Part shown: positions 28,577-38,265 of the stretch, piece by piece
Layout: every line of letters starts with the position of its first letter
How positions within the stretch are numbered: position 1 is the stretch's first letter
Source of the DNA: Myxococcales bacterium
GTDB lineage: Bacteria; Myxococcota_A; Bradymonadia; UBA7976; UBA1532
Reading direction: 5' to 3'
Length of the DNA stretch: 64,000 nt
Assembly: GCA_020633465.1 (NCBI GenBank)
Contig: JACKDN010000024.1
Location: 70,001-134,000 of the forward strand
The notes under the pieces: model-generated
What the model was told of the DNA's origin: nothing
Database searches by the model: none
What the model saw: the letters and a program-made list of their open reading frames with translations, nothing else
Translations under genes and position numbers: made by a program

Positions 28577-29244
28577 GAATCGCCCCCTTCGAGGAAGCCG
28601 GCGCGCGCCAGCAGCGCGAGGTCGACGCCGCCCTTGGCGCGATCGTCGGCCGCCCGCCCGGTGAGCAGGCGCTCGACGTACTTGCCGATGATGTCCGCCT
28701 CGAGGTTCACCCGCGCGCCGGCCGGCTTCTCGTGCAGGTGCACGACGGTCTGCGTGTGCGGCACGAGGGCCACGCTGAAGCCGGCGTCGTCGACCGTGTT
28801 GACCGTGAGGCTCACGCCGTCGATGGCGACGCTGCCCTTGGGCACCAGGTAGCGCGCCACCGCGTCGGGCGCGTCGTACCAGACCTCGAGGGCCTCGCCG
28901 ACCTTCTGGCTGCGGCGCACCGTGCCCGTGGCGTCGACGTGGCCCGCGACGATGTGGCCGCCGAGGCGATCGCCGACGCGTAAGGCGCGCTCGAGGTGGA
29001 CCCGATCGCCGACGCGCCGATCGCCCAGGGTGGTACGGGCCATCGTCTCGGCCGAGGCGTCGACCTCGAACCAGTCGTCGGCCCAACGGATGACCGTGAG
29101 GCAGGCGCCGTCCACCGCGACGCTCTCGCCGAGCGTCAGCTGGGCCACCATCGCCGCGGGGGCGCCCAGGGTGAGGCGCACGCCGGGCCCCCGCGGCTCG
29201 ACGCGCCGCAGGGCGCCGCAGGTCTCGATCAGGCCGGTGAACAT
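28573..29244 (-). CDS. ribE: Riboflavin synthase, alpha subunit type
   Basis: 223 aa. Two lumazine-binding barrels in tandem: 1-95 (MFTGLIETCGALRRVE, VAVDGACLTVI) and 96-195 (GGHIVAGHVDATGTV, VAIDGVSLTVNTV), then the C-terminal helix for trimerisation. It dismutates two ribityllumazines to riboflavin. The stop shares GTGA with the ribBX start. Three bases separate it from ribD. Confidence 0.97.
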   Translation of the reverse strand: MFTGLIETCGALRRVEPRGPGVRLTLGAPAAMVAQLTLGESVAVDGACLTVIRWADDWFEVDASAETMARTTLGDRRVGDRVHLERALRVGDRLGGHIVAGHVDATGTVRRSQKVGEALEVWYDAPDAVARYLVPKGSVAIDGVSLTVNTVDDAGFSVALVPHTQTVVHLHEKPAGARVNLEADIIGKYVERLLTGRAADDRAKGGVDLALLARAGFLEGGDS

Positions 29245-29247
29245 CGC

Positions 29248-30351
29248 CTACGCGTCCCCCTCGTCGGACGGCGCAGGATACAGAATCGGCCCCTGGATGC
29301 GAACGTCCGGCCCCAGCGGCTCGATGGCGACGGGGTCGAGCCGCCACCCGTCGCCGACCGTCGCCACCGAGGGCAGGTCGACCACCGGCCGCCCGCGCCC
29401 CAGCAGGCGCGGCGCCACGAACACGCACGCCTCGTCGGCCAGCCGCGCGGCGAGCAGGCTGCCGTGCAGGCGACCGCCGCCCTCGACCAGCACCGACACC
29501 ACGCCCCGCTGGGCCAGCAGGGCCAGGGCGCGCCCGAGGTCGAGCCCGCCGGGGCCGCGCGGCGTGGCGCAGACGGCGGCGCCGGTGCCCGCGAGGGCCG
29601 CCACGCGGGCGGCGTCGGCGTCGGGCGCGTGCAGGACGAGCGCGCCGGGCCCCAACAGGGCGGCCTCGGGCGACAGCGCGGCCTCGGTGTCGACCACGAC
29701 GCGCAGCGGATCGTCACCCTCGGCGTCGCGCACGGTCAGGCGCGGATCGTCGGCCTGCGCGGTGGCGCTGCCCACCAGCACCGCGTCGCAGCGGGCGCGC
29801 AGGCGATGCCCGGCGGCGCGCGCGGCCTCGCCGGTGATCCACTTCGAGTCGCCGCCGGCCGTCGCGATGCGGCCGTCGAGGCTGACCGCGGCCTTCAGCA
29901 CCACCCAGGGCCGCCCGTCGAGGATGAACCGGCGGAAGGGCGCGGCGAGCGCGGCGCAGTCGTCGCGCAGCACGCCGATCTCGGTGGCGACGCCGGCGGC
30001 CTGCAGCTGGCCCACGCCGCGGCCGTCGACCAGCGGGTTGGGGTCGGTGACGCCGACGAAGACGCGCGCGACCCCGGCCGCCACGATGGCGTCGGTGCAG
30101 GGCGGCGTGCGGCCGTGGTGCGAGCAGGGCTCGAGGGTGACGTACATGTCGGCGCCCCGCGCCGCCTCACCGGCCGCCTGCAGCGCGACGACCTCGGCGT
30201 GCGCCTCGCCCACCGGGCGGGTGACCCCCTCGCCCACCACGACGCCGTCGCGCACGACGACGCAGCCGACGGTGGGGTTCGGGCTGGTGCGGTGGCGGAC
30301 GCTCCGGGCCAGCGAGACGGCCCGGCGCATGAAGGCGGCGTGGTCGCTCAC
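29248..30351 (-). CDS. ribD: Bifunctional pyrimidine deaminase/reductase RibD
   Basis: 367 aa from GTG 30351, which shares GTGA with the nrdR stop. The N-terminal deaminase has the zinc site HAEVVAL (His51, Glu53) and PCSHHGRTPPC (Cys76, Cys85). The C-terminal reductase (about 150-360) has KAAVSLDGRIATAGGDSKWI and SVLVEGGGRLHGSLL. It catalyses the second and third steps of riboflavin synthesis. The frame is open upstream into nrdR, but only this start fits. Confidence 0.96.
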   Translation of the reverse strand: MSDHAAFMRRAVSLARSVRHRTSPNPTVGCVVVRDGVVVGEGVTRPVGEAHAEVVALQAAGEAARGADMYVTLEPCSHHGRTPPCTDAIVAAGVARVFVGVTDPNPLVDGRGVGQLQAAGVATEIGVLRDDCAALAAPFRRFILDGRPWVVLKAAVSLDGRIATAGGDSKWITGEAARAAGHRLRARCDAVLVGSATAQADDPRLTVRDAEGDDPLRVVVDTEAALSPEAALLGPGALVLHAPDADAARVAALAGTGAAVCATPRGPGGLDLGRALALLAQRGVVSVLVEGGGRLHGSLLAARLADEACVFVAPRLLGRGRPVVDLPSVATVGDGWRLDPVAIEPLGPDVRIQGPILYPAPSDEGDA

Positions 30352-30809
30352 TCGGCGCCCGCCAGCTCCTGCAGCTGCTCGAGCTCGTCGAGGAACTGCC
30401 GCACGTCGCTGAACTCGCGGTAGACCGAAGCGAAGCGGACGTAGGCCACCTCGTCGAGCGTGCGCAGCGACGCGAGCACGCGCTCGCCCACCTGCTTGGT
30501 GGTGACCTCGCGCTCGGCGGCCTCGGAGAAGTGGCGCTCGACCTGCGCGATGAGGGCGTCGATGCGATCGGCCGCCACCGCGCGCTTCTGGCAGGCCAGC
30601 TCGACGCCGGCGCGGATCTTCTCGACCTCGAAGGCCTGCCGCCGGCCGTCGCGCTTGATGACCGTGGGCAGCATCAGCTCGACGCGCTCGTAGGTGGTGA
30701 AGCGGCGCCCGCAGGCGCCGCACTGCCGGCGCCGCCGCGTGGCGTGCTGATCACGGACGAAGCGCGAGTCGATGACCCGGCTGTCCTCGGCGCGGCAGAA
30801 GGGGCACAC
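30348..30809 (-). CDS. nrdR: Transcriptional repressor NrdR
   Basis: 153 aa from GTG 30809, giving the expected N-terminus VCPFC. The zinc ribbon is Cys2-Cys5 / Cys30-Cys33 (CPFC, CGAC), followed by RRFTTYERVE and the ATP-cone (VIKRDGRRQAFEVEKIRAGV). NrdR represses ribonucleotide reductase genes according to ATP/dATP. It lies 4 nt after rpiB and is coupled to ribD, a common nrdR-ribD linkage. Confidence 0.95.
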   Translation of the reverse strand: MCPFCRAEDSRVIDSRFVRDQHATRRRRQCGACGRRFTTYERVELMLPTVIKRDGRRQAFEVEKIRAGVELACQKRAVAADRIDALIAQVERHFSEAAEREVTTKQVGERVLASLRTLDEVAYVRFASVYREFSDVRQFLDELEQLQELAGAE

Positions 30810-30813
30810 CGCC

Positions 30814-31269
30814 TCAGCCCTCCGCCCGCTCGGGCGCGTGGATCTTGGCCACGCGGTCGGCGTGGCGGCCCCCCTCGAAGGCGGTGCCGAGGAAGGCCTC
30901 GAGGGCCTCGCGCGCCACGGCCTGGCCCACAATGCGCTGCCCCAGGCAGAGGACGTTCGCGTCGTTGTGGGCGCGGCAGAGGCGCGCGGTGGTGACGTCG
31001 TGCACCAGCGCGGCGCGCACGCCGGGGTGCTTGTTGGCCGCGATCGAGATGCCGATGCCGGTGCCGCAGACCAGCACGCCGCGCTCGGCGGCGCCGTTGG
31101 CCAGGGCGCCGGCCAGCGTGGCGGCCCAGTCGGGGTAGTCGGTGCGGGTGGTGTCGGCGGGACCGAGGTCGACCGCCTCGACGCCCTCCAGCTCACCGAG
31201 CCACTCGACGATCAGCGACTTCAGCTCGAAGCCCGCGTGATCGGACGCCACCGCGACGCGCGTGACCAT
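30814..31269 (-). CDS. rpiB: Ribose-5-phosphate isomerase B
   Basis: 151 aa from ATG 31269, chosen because GGAGG (31279-31275) sits 5 nt before it. An in-frame start at 31284 has no such site. RpiB interconverts ribose-5-phosphate and ribulose-5-phosphate, the latter being a substrate of the DHBP synthase in the same operon. Motifs: ASDHAGFELKSLI, LVCGTGIGISIAANK (phosphate/sugar binding) and ARLCRAHNDANVLCLG. Confidence 0.95.
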   Translation of the reverse strand: MVTRVAVASDHAGFELKSLIVEWLGELEGVEAVDLGPADTTRTDYPDWAATLAGALANGAAERGVLVCGTGIGISIAANKHPGVRAALVHDVTTARLCRAHNDANVLCLGQRIVGQAVAREALEAFLGTAFEGGRHADRVAKIHAPERAEG

Positions 31270-31280
31270 GGGCACCTCCC

Positions 31281-32534
31281 TCACTTGCCGGCGAAGCGGC
31301 GGAACACCAGACAGGCGTTGGTGCCGCCGAAGCCGAAGCTGTTGGACAGCGTGGCGTCGACGCGCAGCGCGCGGGCCGTGTGCGGCACGTAGTCGAGGTC
31401 GCAGCCCTCGTCCGGTGTGTCCAGGTTGATGGTGGGCGGCACCACGCCCCGCTCGATGGCCAGCGCGCAGATGGCCGCCTCGACCGCCCCCGCCGCGCCC
31501 AGCATGTGCCCGGTCATCGACTTGGTGCTGCTGACCGCCATCCGCCGCGCGTGGTCGCCGAAGACGTGCTTCAGCGCCAGGGTCTCGATGCGATCGTTCG
31601 TCGGCGTCGAGGTGCCGTGGGCGTTGACGTAGTCGATGGCGTCCGGGCTCAGCTCGGCGTCGGCCAGCGCGTTGCGCATCGCCGCGGCCGCGCCGGCCCC
31701 GTCGGGATCGGGCATGGTCATGTGGTGGGCGTCCGAGGACTGCCCGTAGCCCGCCACCTCGCAGAGGATGCGCGCCCCGCGAGCGACCGCGTGCTCGAGC
31801 AGCTCGAGGATCAGCACCGCGGCGCCCTCGGCCGACACGAAGCCGTCGCGATCGGCGTCGAAGGGGCGGCTGGCGCGCTGCGGATCGTCGTTGCGCGTCG
31901 ACAGCGCCTTCATGGCGGCGAAGCCGGCGATGCCGAGGGCGGTGACCGTCGCCTCGCTGCCGCCGGCGATCATCACGTCGGCGTCGCCCATCGCGATCAG
32001 CCGCGCGGCGTCACCCACCGAGTGCGCGCCGGTGGCGCAGGCGCTGACGCTGCTGAGGTTGGGCCCGCGCGCGCCGGTGAGCATCGAGACGTGGCCCGGC
32101 GCCATGTTGATGATCAGCTTGGGGATGGTGAAGGGGCTGACCCGACCGGGCCCCTTCTGGCGGATGACGTCGACGGCGTCCTCGAGGGTCTGCAGGCCGC
32201 CCATGCCGACGCCGATGACGACGCCGGTGCGATCGGGCTCGGGCACCTGCAGCGGCAGGCCCGCGTGCTCCATGGCGAGGTGGGTGGCCGCCATCGCGAA
32301 GTGGATGAAGCGGTCCATCTTCTTCGCCTCCTTGCGGCTGATCCACCGCAGGGGGTCGAAGTCCGGCACCTCGCCGGCGATGCGCACCGGGTAGTCGGTC
32401 GCGTCGAAGTTCGTGATCGGGCCGATGCCGCTCTCGCCGGCGATCAGCGCCTGCCAGTTCGCCTCGGTGCCGATGCCCACCGGCGTGAGCAGCCCGACGC
32501 CGGTGACGACGACCCTTCTCGACGATGTCCGCAT
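31281..32534 (-). CDS. fabF: 3-oxoacyl-[ACP] synthase II
   Basis: 417 aa from ATG 32534. Condensing enzyme of fatty-acid elongation with a Cys-His-His triad: Cys166 in VSACATGAHS, His306 in NAHGTSTPTND and His343 in TGHMLGAAG, matching FabF numbering. It is complete, with the C-terminal NSFGFGGTNACLVF. It follows acpP by 44 nt, the usual acpP-fabF order. The frame is open upstream through acpP, but that part is not coding in this frame. Confidence 0.97.
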   Translation of the reverse strand: MRTSSRRVVVTGVGLLTPVGIGTEANWQALIAGESGIGPITNFDATDYPVRIAGEVPDFDPLRWISRKEAKKMDRFIHFAMAATHLAMEHAGLPLQVPEPDRTGVVIGVGMGGLQTLEDAVDVIRQKGPGRVSPFTIPKLIINMAPGHVSMLTGARGPNLSSVSACATGAHSVGDAARLIAMGDADVMIAGGSEATVTALGIAGFAAMKALSTRNDDPQRASRPFDADRDGFVSAEGAAVLILELLEHAVARGARILCEVAGYGQSSDAHHMTMPDPDGAGAAAAMRNALADAELSPDAIDYVNAHGTSTPTNDRIETLALKHVFGDHARRMAVSSTKSMTGHMLGAAGAVEAAICALAIERGVVPPTINLDTPDEGCDLDYVPHTARALRVDATLSNSFGFGGTNACLVFRRFAGK

Positions 32535-32578
32535 GCCTGCCCCTCGGAGTGCAGCCCCCACGCTCGGGGGTGGGGGCG

Positions 32579-32815
32579 CTACTCGACGTGCTGCTGGATG
32601 TAGTTGATGGCGTCCTGCACCGTGCGGATGTTCTCGGCGTCCTCGTCGGGGATCTCGACGTCGAAGAACTCCTCCATGGCCATCACGAGCTCGACCAGAT
32701 CGAGGCTGTCGGCGCCCAGGTCGTCGATGAACGACGCCTCGGGCACGACCTCTTCCTCGTTCGCGTCGAGCTGCTCGACGATGATCTGGCGAACGCGATC
32801 CTGGATGCTGGACAT
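32579..32815 (-). CDS. acpP: Acyl carrier protein
   Basis: 78 aa from ATG 32815, with GGAGG (32825-32821) as ribosome-binding site. Acidic four-helix protein with GADSLDLVELV. Ser37 carries the phosphopantetheine. It has its own strong promoter (32848-32876) in the 70-nt gap after fabH, fitting its high demand. Confidence 0.98.
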   Translation of the reverse strand: MSSIQDRVRQIIVEQLDANEEEVVPEASFIDDLGADSLDLVELVMAMEEFFDVEIPDEDAENIRTVQDAINYIQQHVE

Positions 32816-32847
32816 GGACGCCTCCGTCGGTCGCTGAAAGGCGCTGT

Positions 32848-32876
32848 GTACTAGCAACGGCCCCGGGGCCTGTCAA
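32848..32876 (-). promoter_or_regulatory. acpP promoter with palindromic spacer
   Basis: Minus-strand -35 TTGACA (32876-32871), 17-nt spacer, -10 TAGTAC (32853-32848). The spacer begins with the perfect 12-bp palindrome GGCCCCGGGGCC (32859-32870), placed where a repressor would block polymerase. No regulator is known to me for this site. Confidence 0.65.
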
Positions 32877-32885
32877 GCCGGGCCG

Positions 32886-33821
32886 CTACCAGCGGAGCGC
32901 GACCGCCCCCCACACGAAGCCCGCGCCGAGGCCGGTGAGCACGACGCGCTGACCGCGGACGAGGCGCCCGTCGCGGGCGGCCTCGTCGAGGGCGACGGGG
33001 ATGCTGGCGGCGCTGGTGTTGCCGGACCGACCGATGTTCACGAGCAGGCGCTCGGGCGCGACCCCCAGGCGCTTGCCGATGGCGGCGATCACGCGGGCGT
33101 TCGCCTGGTGGGGGACGATCCAGTCGACGTCCTCGACGCGCCACCCGGCGGCCTCGCAGGCGGCGAGCGACACGTCGGTGACGTGCCGCACCGCCTGCTT
33201 GAAGACGCGCGGGCCGTGCATGCGGATCAGGCCGTCCTCGAGCGTCAGGGCGTCGACGTGGGCCGGATCGCCGCCGAGGCGCACGGCGCACACGCCGCGG
33301 CCCGCGTCGGTCGCGGCGTCGGCGGTCAGCACGACGGCGCCGGCGCCGTCGCCGAAGAGCGCCGCGGTGGCGCGATCCTCGGGATCGACCCACCGGGTGA
33401 GCAGCTCGGCGCCGACCAGCAGGACCCGCCGCGCGACGCCGCCCGACAGCAGCCCGCAGGCCATGCCCAGGCCGTAGACGAAGCCGGCGCAGGCGGCGCC
33501 GACGTCGACCGCGGCGCAGGTGGCCCCCAGGCGACGCGCCGTCAGCACCGCCACCGACGGCATCGGCGCGTCCGGCGTGATGGTGGCGACCAGCACCAGA
33601 TCCAGATCGGCGGCGTCCAGGCCGGCGTCGTCCAGGGCGCGCCGGCCGGCCTCGTAGGCGAGATCGCTGGTGTGCTCGTGGGCGGCGGCGACGTGCCGCT
33701 GGCGGATGCCCGTCCGCTCGACGATCCAGTCCTCGGTGGTGCCCAGGCGCTGGGCCACCTCGGCGTTGGTCCGGACCGCCGCGGGCAGGTACGCGCCGGT
33801 CCCGCGGACCACCGCGCCCAT
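32886..33821 (-). CDS. fabH: 3-oxoacyl-[ACP] synthase III
   Basis: 311 aa from ATG 33821, overlapping the plsX stop by one base (TGATG). It starts fatty-acid synthesis by condensing acyl-CoA with malonyl-ACP. Triad: Cys111 in VGAACAGFVYGL, His238 in VPHQANARV, Asn268 in GRSGNTSAASIP. The fabD and fabG genes that often follow fabH are absent, and acpP comes next. Confidence 0.96.
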   Translation of the reverse strand: MGAVVRGTGAYLPAAVRTNAEVAQRLGTTEDWIVERTGIRQRHVAAAHEHTSDLAYEAGRRALDDAGLDAADLDLVLVATITPDAPMPSVAVLTARRLGATCAAVDVGAACAGFVYGLGMACGLLSGGVARRVLLVGAELLTRWVDPEDRATAALFGDGAGAVVLTADAATDAGRGVCAVRLGGDPAHVDALTLEDGLIRMHGPRVFKQAVRHVTDVSLAACEAAGWRVEDVDWIVPHQANARVIAAIGKRLGVAPERLLVNIGRSGNTSAASIPVALDEAARDGRLVRGQRVVLTGLGAGFVWGAVALRW

Positions 33822-34906
33822 CAGGGCTGCTCGTGCGTGCCGGTGGCGCGGGTGATGGGCAGCTCGGCGGTGCTGGTGTGCTCGTCGGGCGGCGCCGACG
33901 CCTCGAGGGCGGCCCGCAGCTTGCCGACGAGATCGACGTCGGCGTAGCGGCGCGCCACCTTCACCGCGTTGGCGACGGCCTCGGGCGAGCTGCCGCCGTG
34001 CGCGACGACGCCGACGCCGTCGATGCCCAGGAGCGGCGCCCCGCCGACGGCCCGCCAGTCGAGCTCGGACTGCAGCTGGCGCAGCGAGCGCTTCATCAGC
34101 GAGGCGCCCAGGCTGCCCAGCCAGTCGCCGCGCAGCTGCTCGCGCACCCGCTCGACCAGCGCCAGCGCGATGCCCTCGGACAGCTTGAGCACGACGTTGC
34201 CGACGAAGCCGTCGGTGACGACGACGTCGACCTCGCCTTGGGGCACCGTGCGCCCCTCGACGTACCCGACGTACTTCAGATCGGTCATGGTGAGCAGCCG
34301 ATGCGCCTCGCGCAGCGTCTCGGTGCCCTTGGTCGGCTCGGTGCCGTTGGACAAGAGGCCGATGGTGGGGCGGGCCTTGCCCAGCGCGATCTCGGCGTAG
34401 GCCGCGCCCATCAAGGCGAACTGCACGAGGTGGCTGGCGCGGCACTCGACGTTCGCGCCCATGTCGAGCAGCACCATGGGCTCGGCGCGGGTGGGCATGG
34501 TGCCGGCGATGGCCGGCCGCTCGCAGCGCGGGATGCGCCGCAGCGTCAACAGGCCCACGGCCATCATCGCGCCGGAGTTGCCCGCCGAGACGAAGCCGCA
34601 CGCCCGCCCGGCCTTCACGAGGCCGAAGCCGACGTGCATGGAGCTGTCGCGCTTGGTGCGGGCGGCGCGCCCGGGGTGCTCGGCCATGCCGATCACCTCG
34701 CTGGCGTGCTCGATCGTGATCGGCAGATCGCCGGCGCCCAGCGCGTCGAGCGCCGCGCGCACGGGCTCGGCGTCACCGACGAGGATGACCGGACCGTGGC
34801 CCGCGCGACACGCCTGGACGGCGCCCTCGACGACCACGTCGGGCGCCCGATCGCCGCCCATCGCGTCGAGGGCGACGGGCGAGGCCGGCTCGGCGGCCTC
34901 GGACAC
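33821..34906 (-). CDS. plsX: Phosphate acyltransferase PlsX
   Basis: 361 aa from GTG 34906, 4 nt after the rpmF stop. It makes acyl-phosphate from acyl-ACP for phospholipid synthesis. Motifs: VALDAMGGDRAPDVVVEGA at the start, MLVDMGANVECRASHLVQFA-type segment (LLDMGANVECRA) and TDGFVGNVVLKLSEG. The rpmF-plsX-fabH order is strongly conserved in bacteria. Confidence 0.96.
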   Translation of the reverse strand: MSEAAEPASPVALDAMGGDRAPDVVVEGAVQACRAGHGPVILVGDAEPVRAALDALGAGDLPITIEHASEVIGMAEHPGRAARTKRDSSMHVGFGLVKAGRACGFVSAGNSGAMMAVGLLTLRRIPRCERPAIAGTMPTRAEPMVLLDMGANVECRASHLVQFALMGAAYAEIALGKARPTIGLLSNGTEPTKGTETLREAHRLLTMTDLKYVGYVEGRTVPQGEVDVVVTDGFVGNVVLKLSEGIALALVERVREQLRGDWLGSLGASLMKRSLRQLQSELDWRAVGGAPLLGIDGVGVVAHGGSSPEAVANAVKVARRYADVDLVGKLRAALEASAPPDEHTSTAELPITRATGTHEQP

Positions 34907-34910
34907 TCAG

Positions 34911-35099
34911 CTAGACCTCGACCTCGACGACCTCGAGGACGTAGCGGTCCTTGTACCAGCCGCAGGCGCCGCAGGCCCGGTGGGGCTCCTTCGGCGCCGC
35001 GCAGTTGGGGCACTCGTTGAACGCGCGCGCGCTGATCTTGTGGTTGGCGCGCCGCGAATCACGCTTCGCGCGGGACTTCCGTCGCTTCGGGACAGCCAT
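34911..35099 (-). CDS. rpmF: 50S ribosomal protein L32
   Basis: 62 aa. A basic N-terminus (AVPKRRKSRAKRDSRRA) is followed by a zinc ribbon with Cys30-Cys33 and Cys43-Cys46 (CPNC, CGAC). All four cysteines are present, so this is the zinc-binding (C+) form. It lies between yceD (21 nt upstream) and plsX. Confidence 0.97.
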   Translation of the reverse strand: MAVPKRRKSRAKRDSRRANHKISARAFNECPNCAAPKEPHRACGACGWYKDRYVLEVVEVEV

Positions 35100-35120
35100 G
35101 TCGACCTCGCCTTTGTTGTC

Positions 35121-35744
35121 TCAGTCCGTGTTGTCGGAGCGCGCCGGCTTCGCCGGCTGGGCCCCCTCGTCGTTCGCCGCGCCCATCTTGCGCTTCAGCT
35201 CGAGCAGCGGCGCCCAGCGGGGATCGACCGTGTCGACCTCGCCCGGGGCGTCCGACGCCAGCGCCTCGCACCCCTCGGCCTGCACGTGCTCGCAGGTGGG
35301 GTTCATCGGCAGCTCGAGCAGCAGCGCCTCGCGGTAGGTGTCGGTGAGGTCGATCTCGTCGCCCTCGTAGGTCGACACGTCGTCGTCCTCGTCCTCGTCG
35401 TCGACCACCAGGTCGACCGTCTCGCGGCCCTTGGGCTGCGCCGGCGCCTCGCGCCGCACGAAGACGTGATCGCCCGCCACGTCGACCGACAACGTGCGCG
35501 CCTGGAGGCAACGCACGCAGTCGAAGCCGACCTCGGCCCGCAGGCGGCCGGTGACGATGATCTCGCCGCCCGACGACCGGTACACGGTGCCCGCGACCGG
35601 CGCGGGGCCCTGCGGCCGGTAGCCCAGCGAGCCGACCAGCCCGGGCAGGCAGCCCTCGAGCAGCTCCAGCGACAGCGCGCCCTCGAAGGCGCGCCCTTCG
35701 GGCCGGAGATCGTCGACCTTGAATTTGAGGGCGAGGGGCTTCAC
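35121..35744 (-). CDS. yceD: YceD/DUF177 family protein
   Basis: 207 aa from GTG 35744. The DUF177 core is recognised by the cysteine motif DCVRCL (about residue 75), the acidic centre and ALLLELPMNPTCE near residue 150. YceD proteins are linked genetically to rRNA accumulation and always sit before rpmF. The C-terminus carries the usual WAPLLELK motif plus an extra charged tail. First gene of the long minus-strand operon, 22 nt after a predicted start site. Confidence 0.9.
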   Translation of the reverse strand: MKPLALKFKVDDLRPEGRAFEGALSLELLEGCLPGLVGSLGYRPQGPAPVAGTVYRSSGGEIIVTGRLRAEVGFDCVRCLQARTLSVDVAGDHVFVRREAPAQPKGRETVDLVVDDEDEDDDVSTYEGDEIDLTDTYREALLLELPMNPTCEHVQAEGCEALASDAPGEVDTVDPRWAPLLELKRKMGAANDEGAQPAKPARSDNTD

Positions 35745-35772
35745 CGCATCACACCGCCAAAATGGACGCGGC

Positions 35773-35801
35773 ACTCTAGCGGCGACCCCCCGGACTGTCA
35801 A
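35773..35801 (-). promoter_or_regulatory. Promoter of the yceD-rpmF-fab-rib operon
   Basis: Minus-strand -35 TTGACA (35801-35796), 17-nt spacer, -10 TAGAGT (35778-35773). Near-consensus and the best vegetative promoter in the window. The start near 35766 leaves a 22-nt leader to GTG 35744. Confidence 0.7.
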
Positions 35802-35828
35802 TCGAGGGTCCGCCGGCGCGATCCGGGC

Positions 35829-37333
35829 CTACAGCGACGGCGCGGGCGCGGCGGTGAAGATGGCCTTCAGGTCGTCATCGGTGAAGCGGATGCCGGCGCC
35901 CACGAAGAAGTCGGTGAGCTCGTCGTTCCACACGTCGTCGATGCCCGCGGCCACGTAGAGGTGGGTGAAGAAGGTGTAGGTGCCCCAGATGCGCTGGCGC
36001 GGGTTCACGTTCTCGTCGAAGGCGAAGATGTCGGTCGACAGCTCGAGGGTGTCCTCGAACAGGATGAGGTCCAGGCCCAGGCCGCCGGTGTTCTCGATGA
36101 TGCCGATGCGGCCGGTGACGAAGTAGAAGCGCTTGGCGAACTGCAGCGAGAGGCGGAAGCGATCCTCGGTGATCGTCTGCTGCTCGCGCACCACCGGATC
36201 CTCGTCGCTGGCGCTCGAGTTGGTGACCGTCTCGCGGAACGTGGTGCGCCCGCGCGGATCGTCCACCAGCGTCAGCGAGTAGTACTTGTCGGGCTTCGGC
36301 TGCAGCCGGACCTCGAGGTAGTTCTTCACCGCCGTCTGGCCCAGGTAGTATTCGCTGCGCATCGCCACGACGGTCTGCAACCGCGTGAACTTCTTGACGA
36401 ACTGGCCCGACTCCTCGACCAGCTCGTTCACGTTGCGCACCAGGCGGTCGTCGTTGATCAGCTGGCCGACGGTGCCCTGCCCCTCGTCGATCTTGATCGC
36501 GATGGACCGCGCGCGGTCGAGCGTCTCGTCGAGCTTGTCGAGGGCGCCTTGCAGCCGGCTGACCGCGCCGCGCACGCCGTCGAAGCCCTCCTGCACCTTG
36601 CCCTGGTTCTCGCCGACGATCGCCTTCACGTTGGCCGCGACGTCGCGCGCGTCCGACGCCACCTTGCGCGCGTCGGCCAGGATGACCCGCGCGTCGCGCC
36701 GGAACTCCTCGGTGAACAGCTTGGCGTTCTCGGTCACCTTCACGACGTTGTCGACGACCACGTCGATCTTCGGCGCGTTGGCCCCCACCGCCTTGTTCAC
36801 CTCGGCGACCGCCTCGTTGATGTTGGTGAGGATCTCGCTGAGCTTCTGCTCGCCCTCCTCGTCGCCCACCACCCGCTTGAGGCTGGCGGTGATGTCCTGC
36901 ACGTTGGCGACGATCTCCTTCATGCCGTTCATGAGGTCGGCGGGCGCGACGTCGTAGTCGACGTGCGTGATCTGGTCGCCGTCGCCCAAGGGCGTACCGG
37001 TGTAGCCGGGGGTCAGCTGCAGGTAGTACTCGCCGAGCAGGCTGGCCTGGCGCTTGGCGACGCGCGCGTCCGACTTCAGCGGCGTGTTCACACGCAGCCA
37101 GACCTTCGCTTTGTCGCCGGCGAGCTCGATCTTGTCGATCTCGCCCACCCCGATGCCGGCGATCACCACCCGCGACTTCTGCGCGAGGCCGCTGACGTCC
37201 GCGAAGATGGCGTACACGCGGTAGCCCGACGCGTCGTCGCTGATGCCCTCCTCGATCTTGCCGTACATCCAGCCGAACGCGACGAGCGCGCCGACGACGA
37301 CGAGGCCGACCCGGAAGGGGGTGAGGATCTCCT

Positions 37334-37337
<4 letters not shown>
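35829..37337 (-). CDS. mlaD: MlaD/MCE-domain lipid transport protein with C-terminal beta-rich domain
   Basis: 502 aa. N-terminal membrane anchor (about 8-26), one MCE domain (about 40-125: YRVYAIFADVSGLAQKSRVV, ASLLGEYYLQLTPG), then a long helical region (about 140-325) rich in heptads. A final 170-residue segment of alternating beta strands follows (YYLGQTAVKNYLEVRLQP, RFRLSLQFAKRFYFVTGRIG, LYVAAGIDDVWN, DFFVGAGIRFTDDDLKAIF). The end resembles outer-membrane barrel strands, so one chain could reach from the inner to the outer membrane. The start overlaps the mlaE stop (ATGA). Confidence 0.88.
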
Positions 37338-38107
<770 letters not shown>

Positions 38108-38133
38108 CGGGCCTCCGCGCACGCCAGATGGGC

Positions 38134-38162
38134 CAGTAATCACCCGGCGGCGTCGGTGTCAA
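38134..38162 (-). promoter_or_regulatory. mlaE-mlaD promoter
   Basis: Minus-strand -35 TTGACA (38162-38157), 17-nt spacer, -10 TTACTG (38139-38134). The -35 is perfect and the -10 weak. Its position argues for the TTG start of mlaE. Confidence 0.45.
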
Positions 38163-38183
38163 CCGCTCGGCGCGCGCGCCGAC

Positions 38184-38212
38184 TTGTGAGGCTTGTGGCG
38201 AATCGGTAGGTT
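38184..38212 (+). promoter_or_regulatory. Candidate promoter of the Pro-rich protein gene
   Basis: -35 TTGTGA (38184-38189), 17-nt spacer, -10 TAGGTT (38207-38212), about 47 nt before the predicted transcript's ATG at 38266. It is divergent from, and about 22 bp clear of, the mlaE promoter. Confidence 0.4.
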
Positions 38213-38265
38213 TCAGGGTGTCGGGCGCGCGCCGCGCGGAGGCCAGCGCGCGCCGGGGGGATGCC

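Noticed and set aside
28577..30351. FMN riboswitch controlling the riboflavin genes
   Set aside because: ribD, ribE and ribBX are joined by overlaps or 3-nt gaps, leaving no room for the aptamer; none is seen before yceD either.
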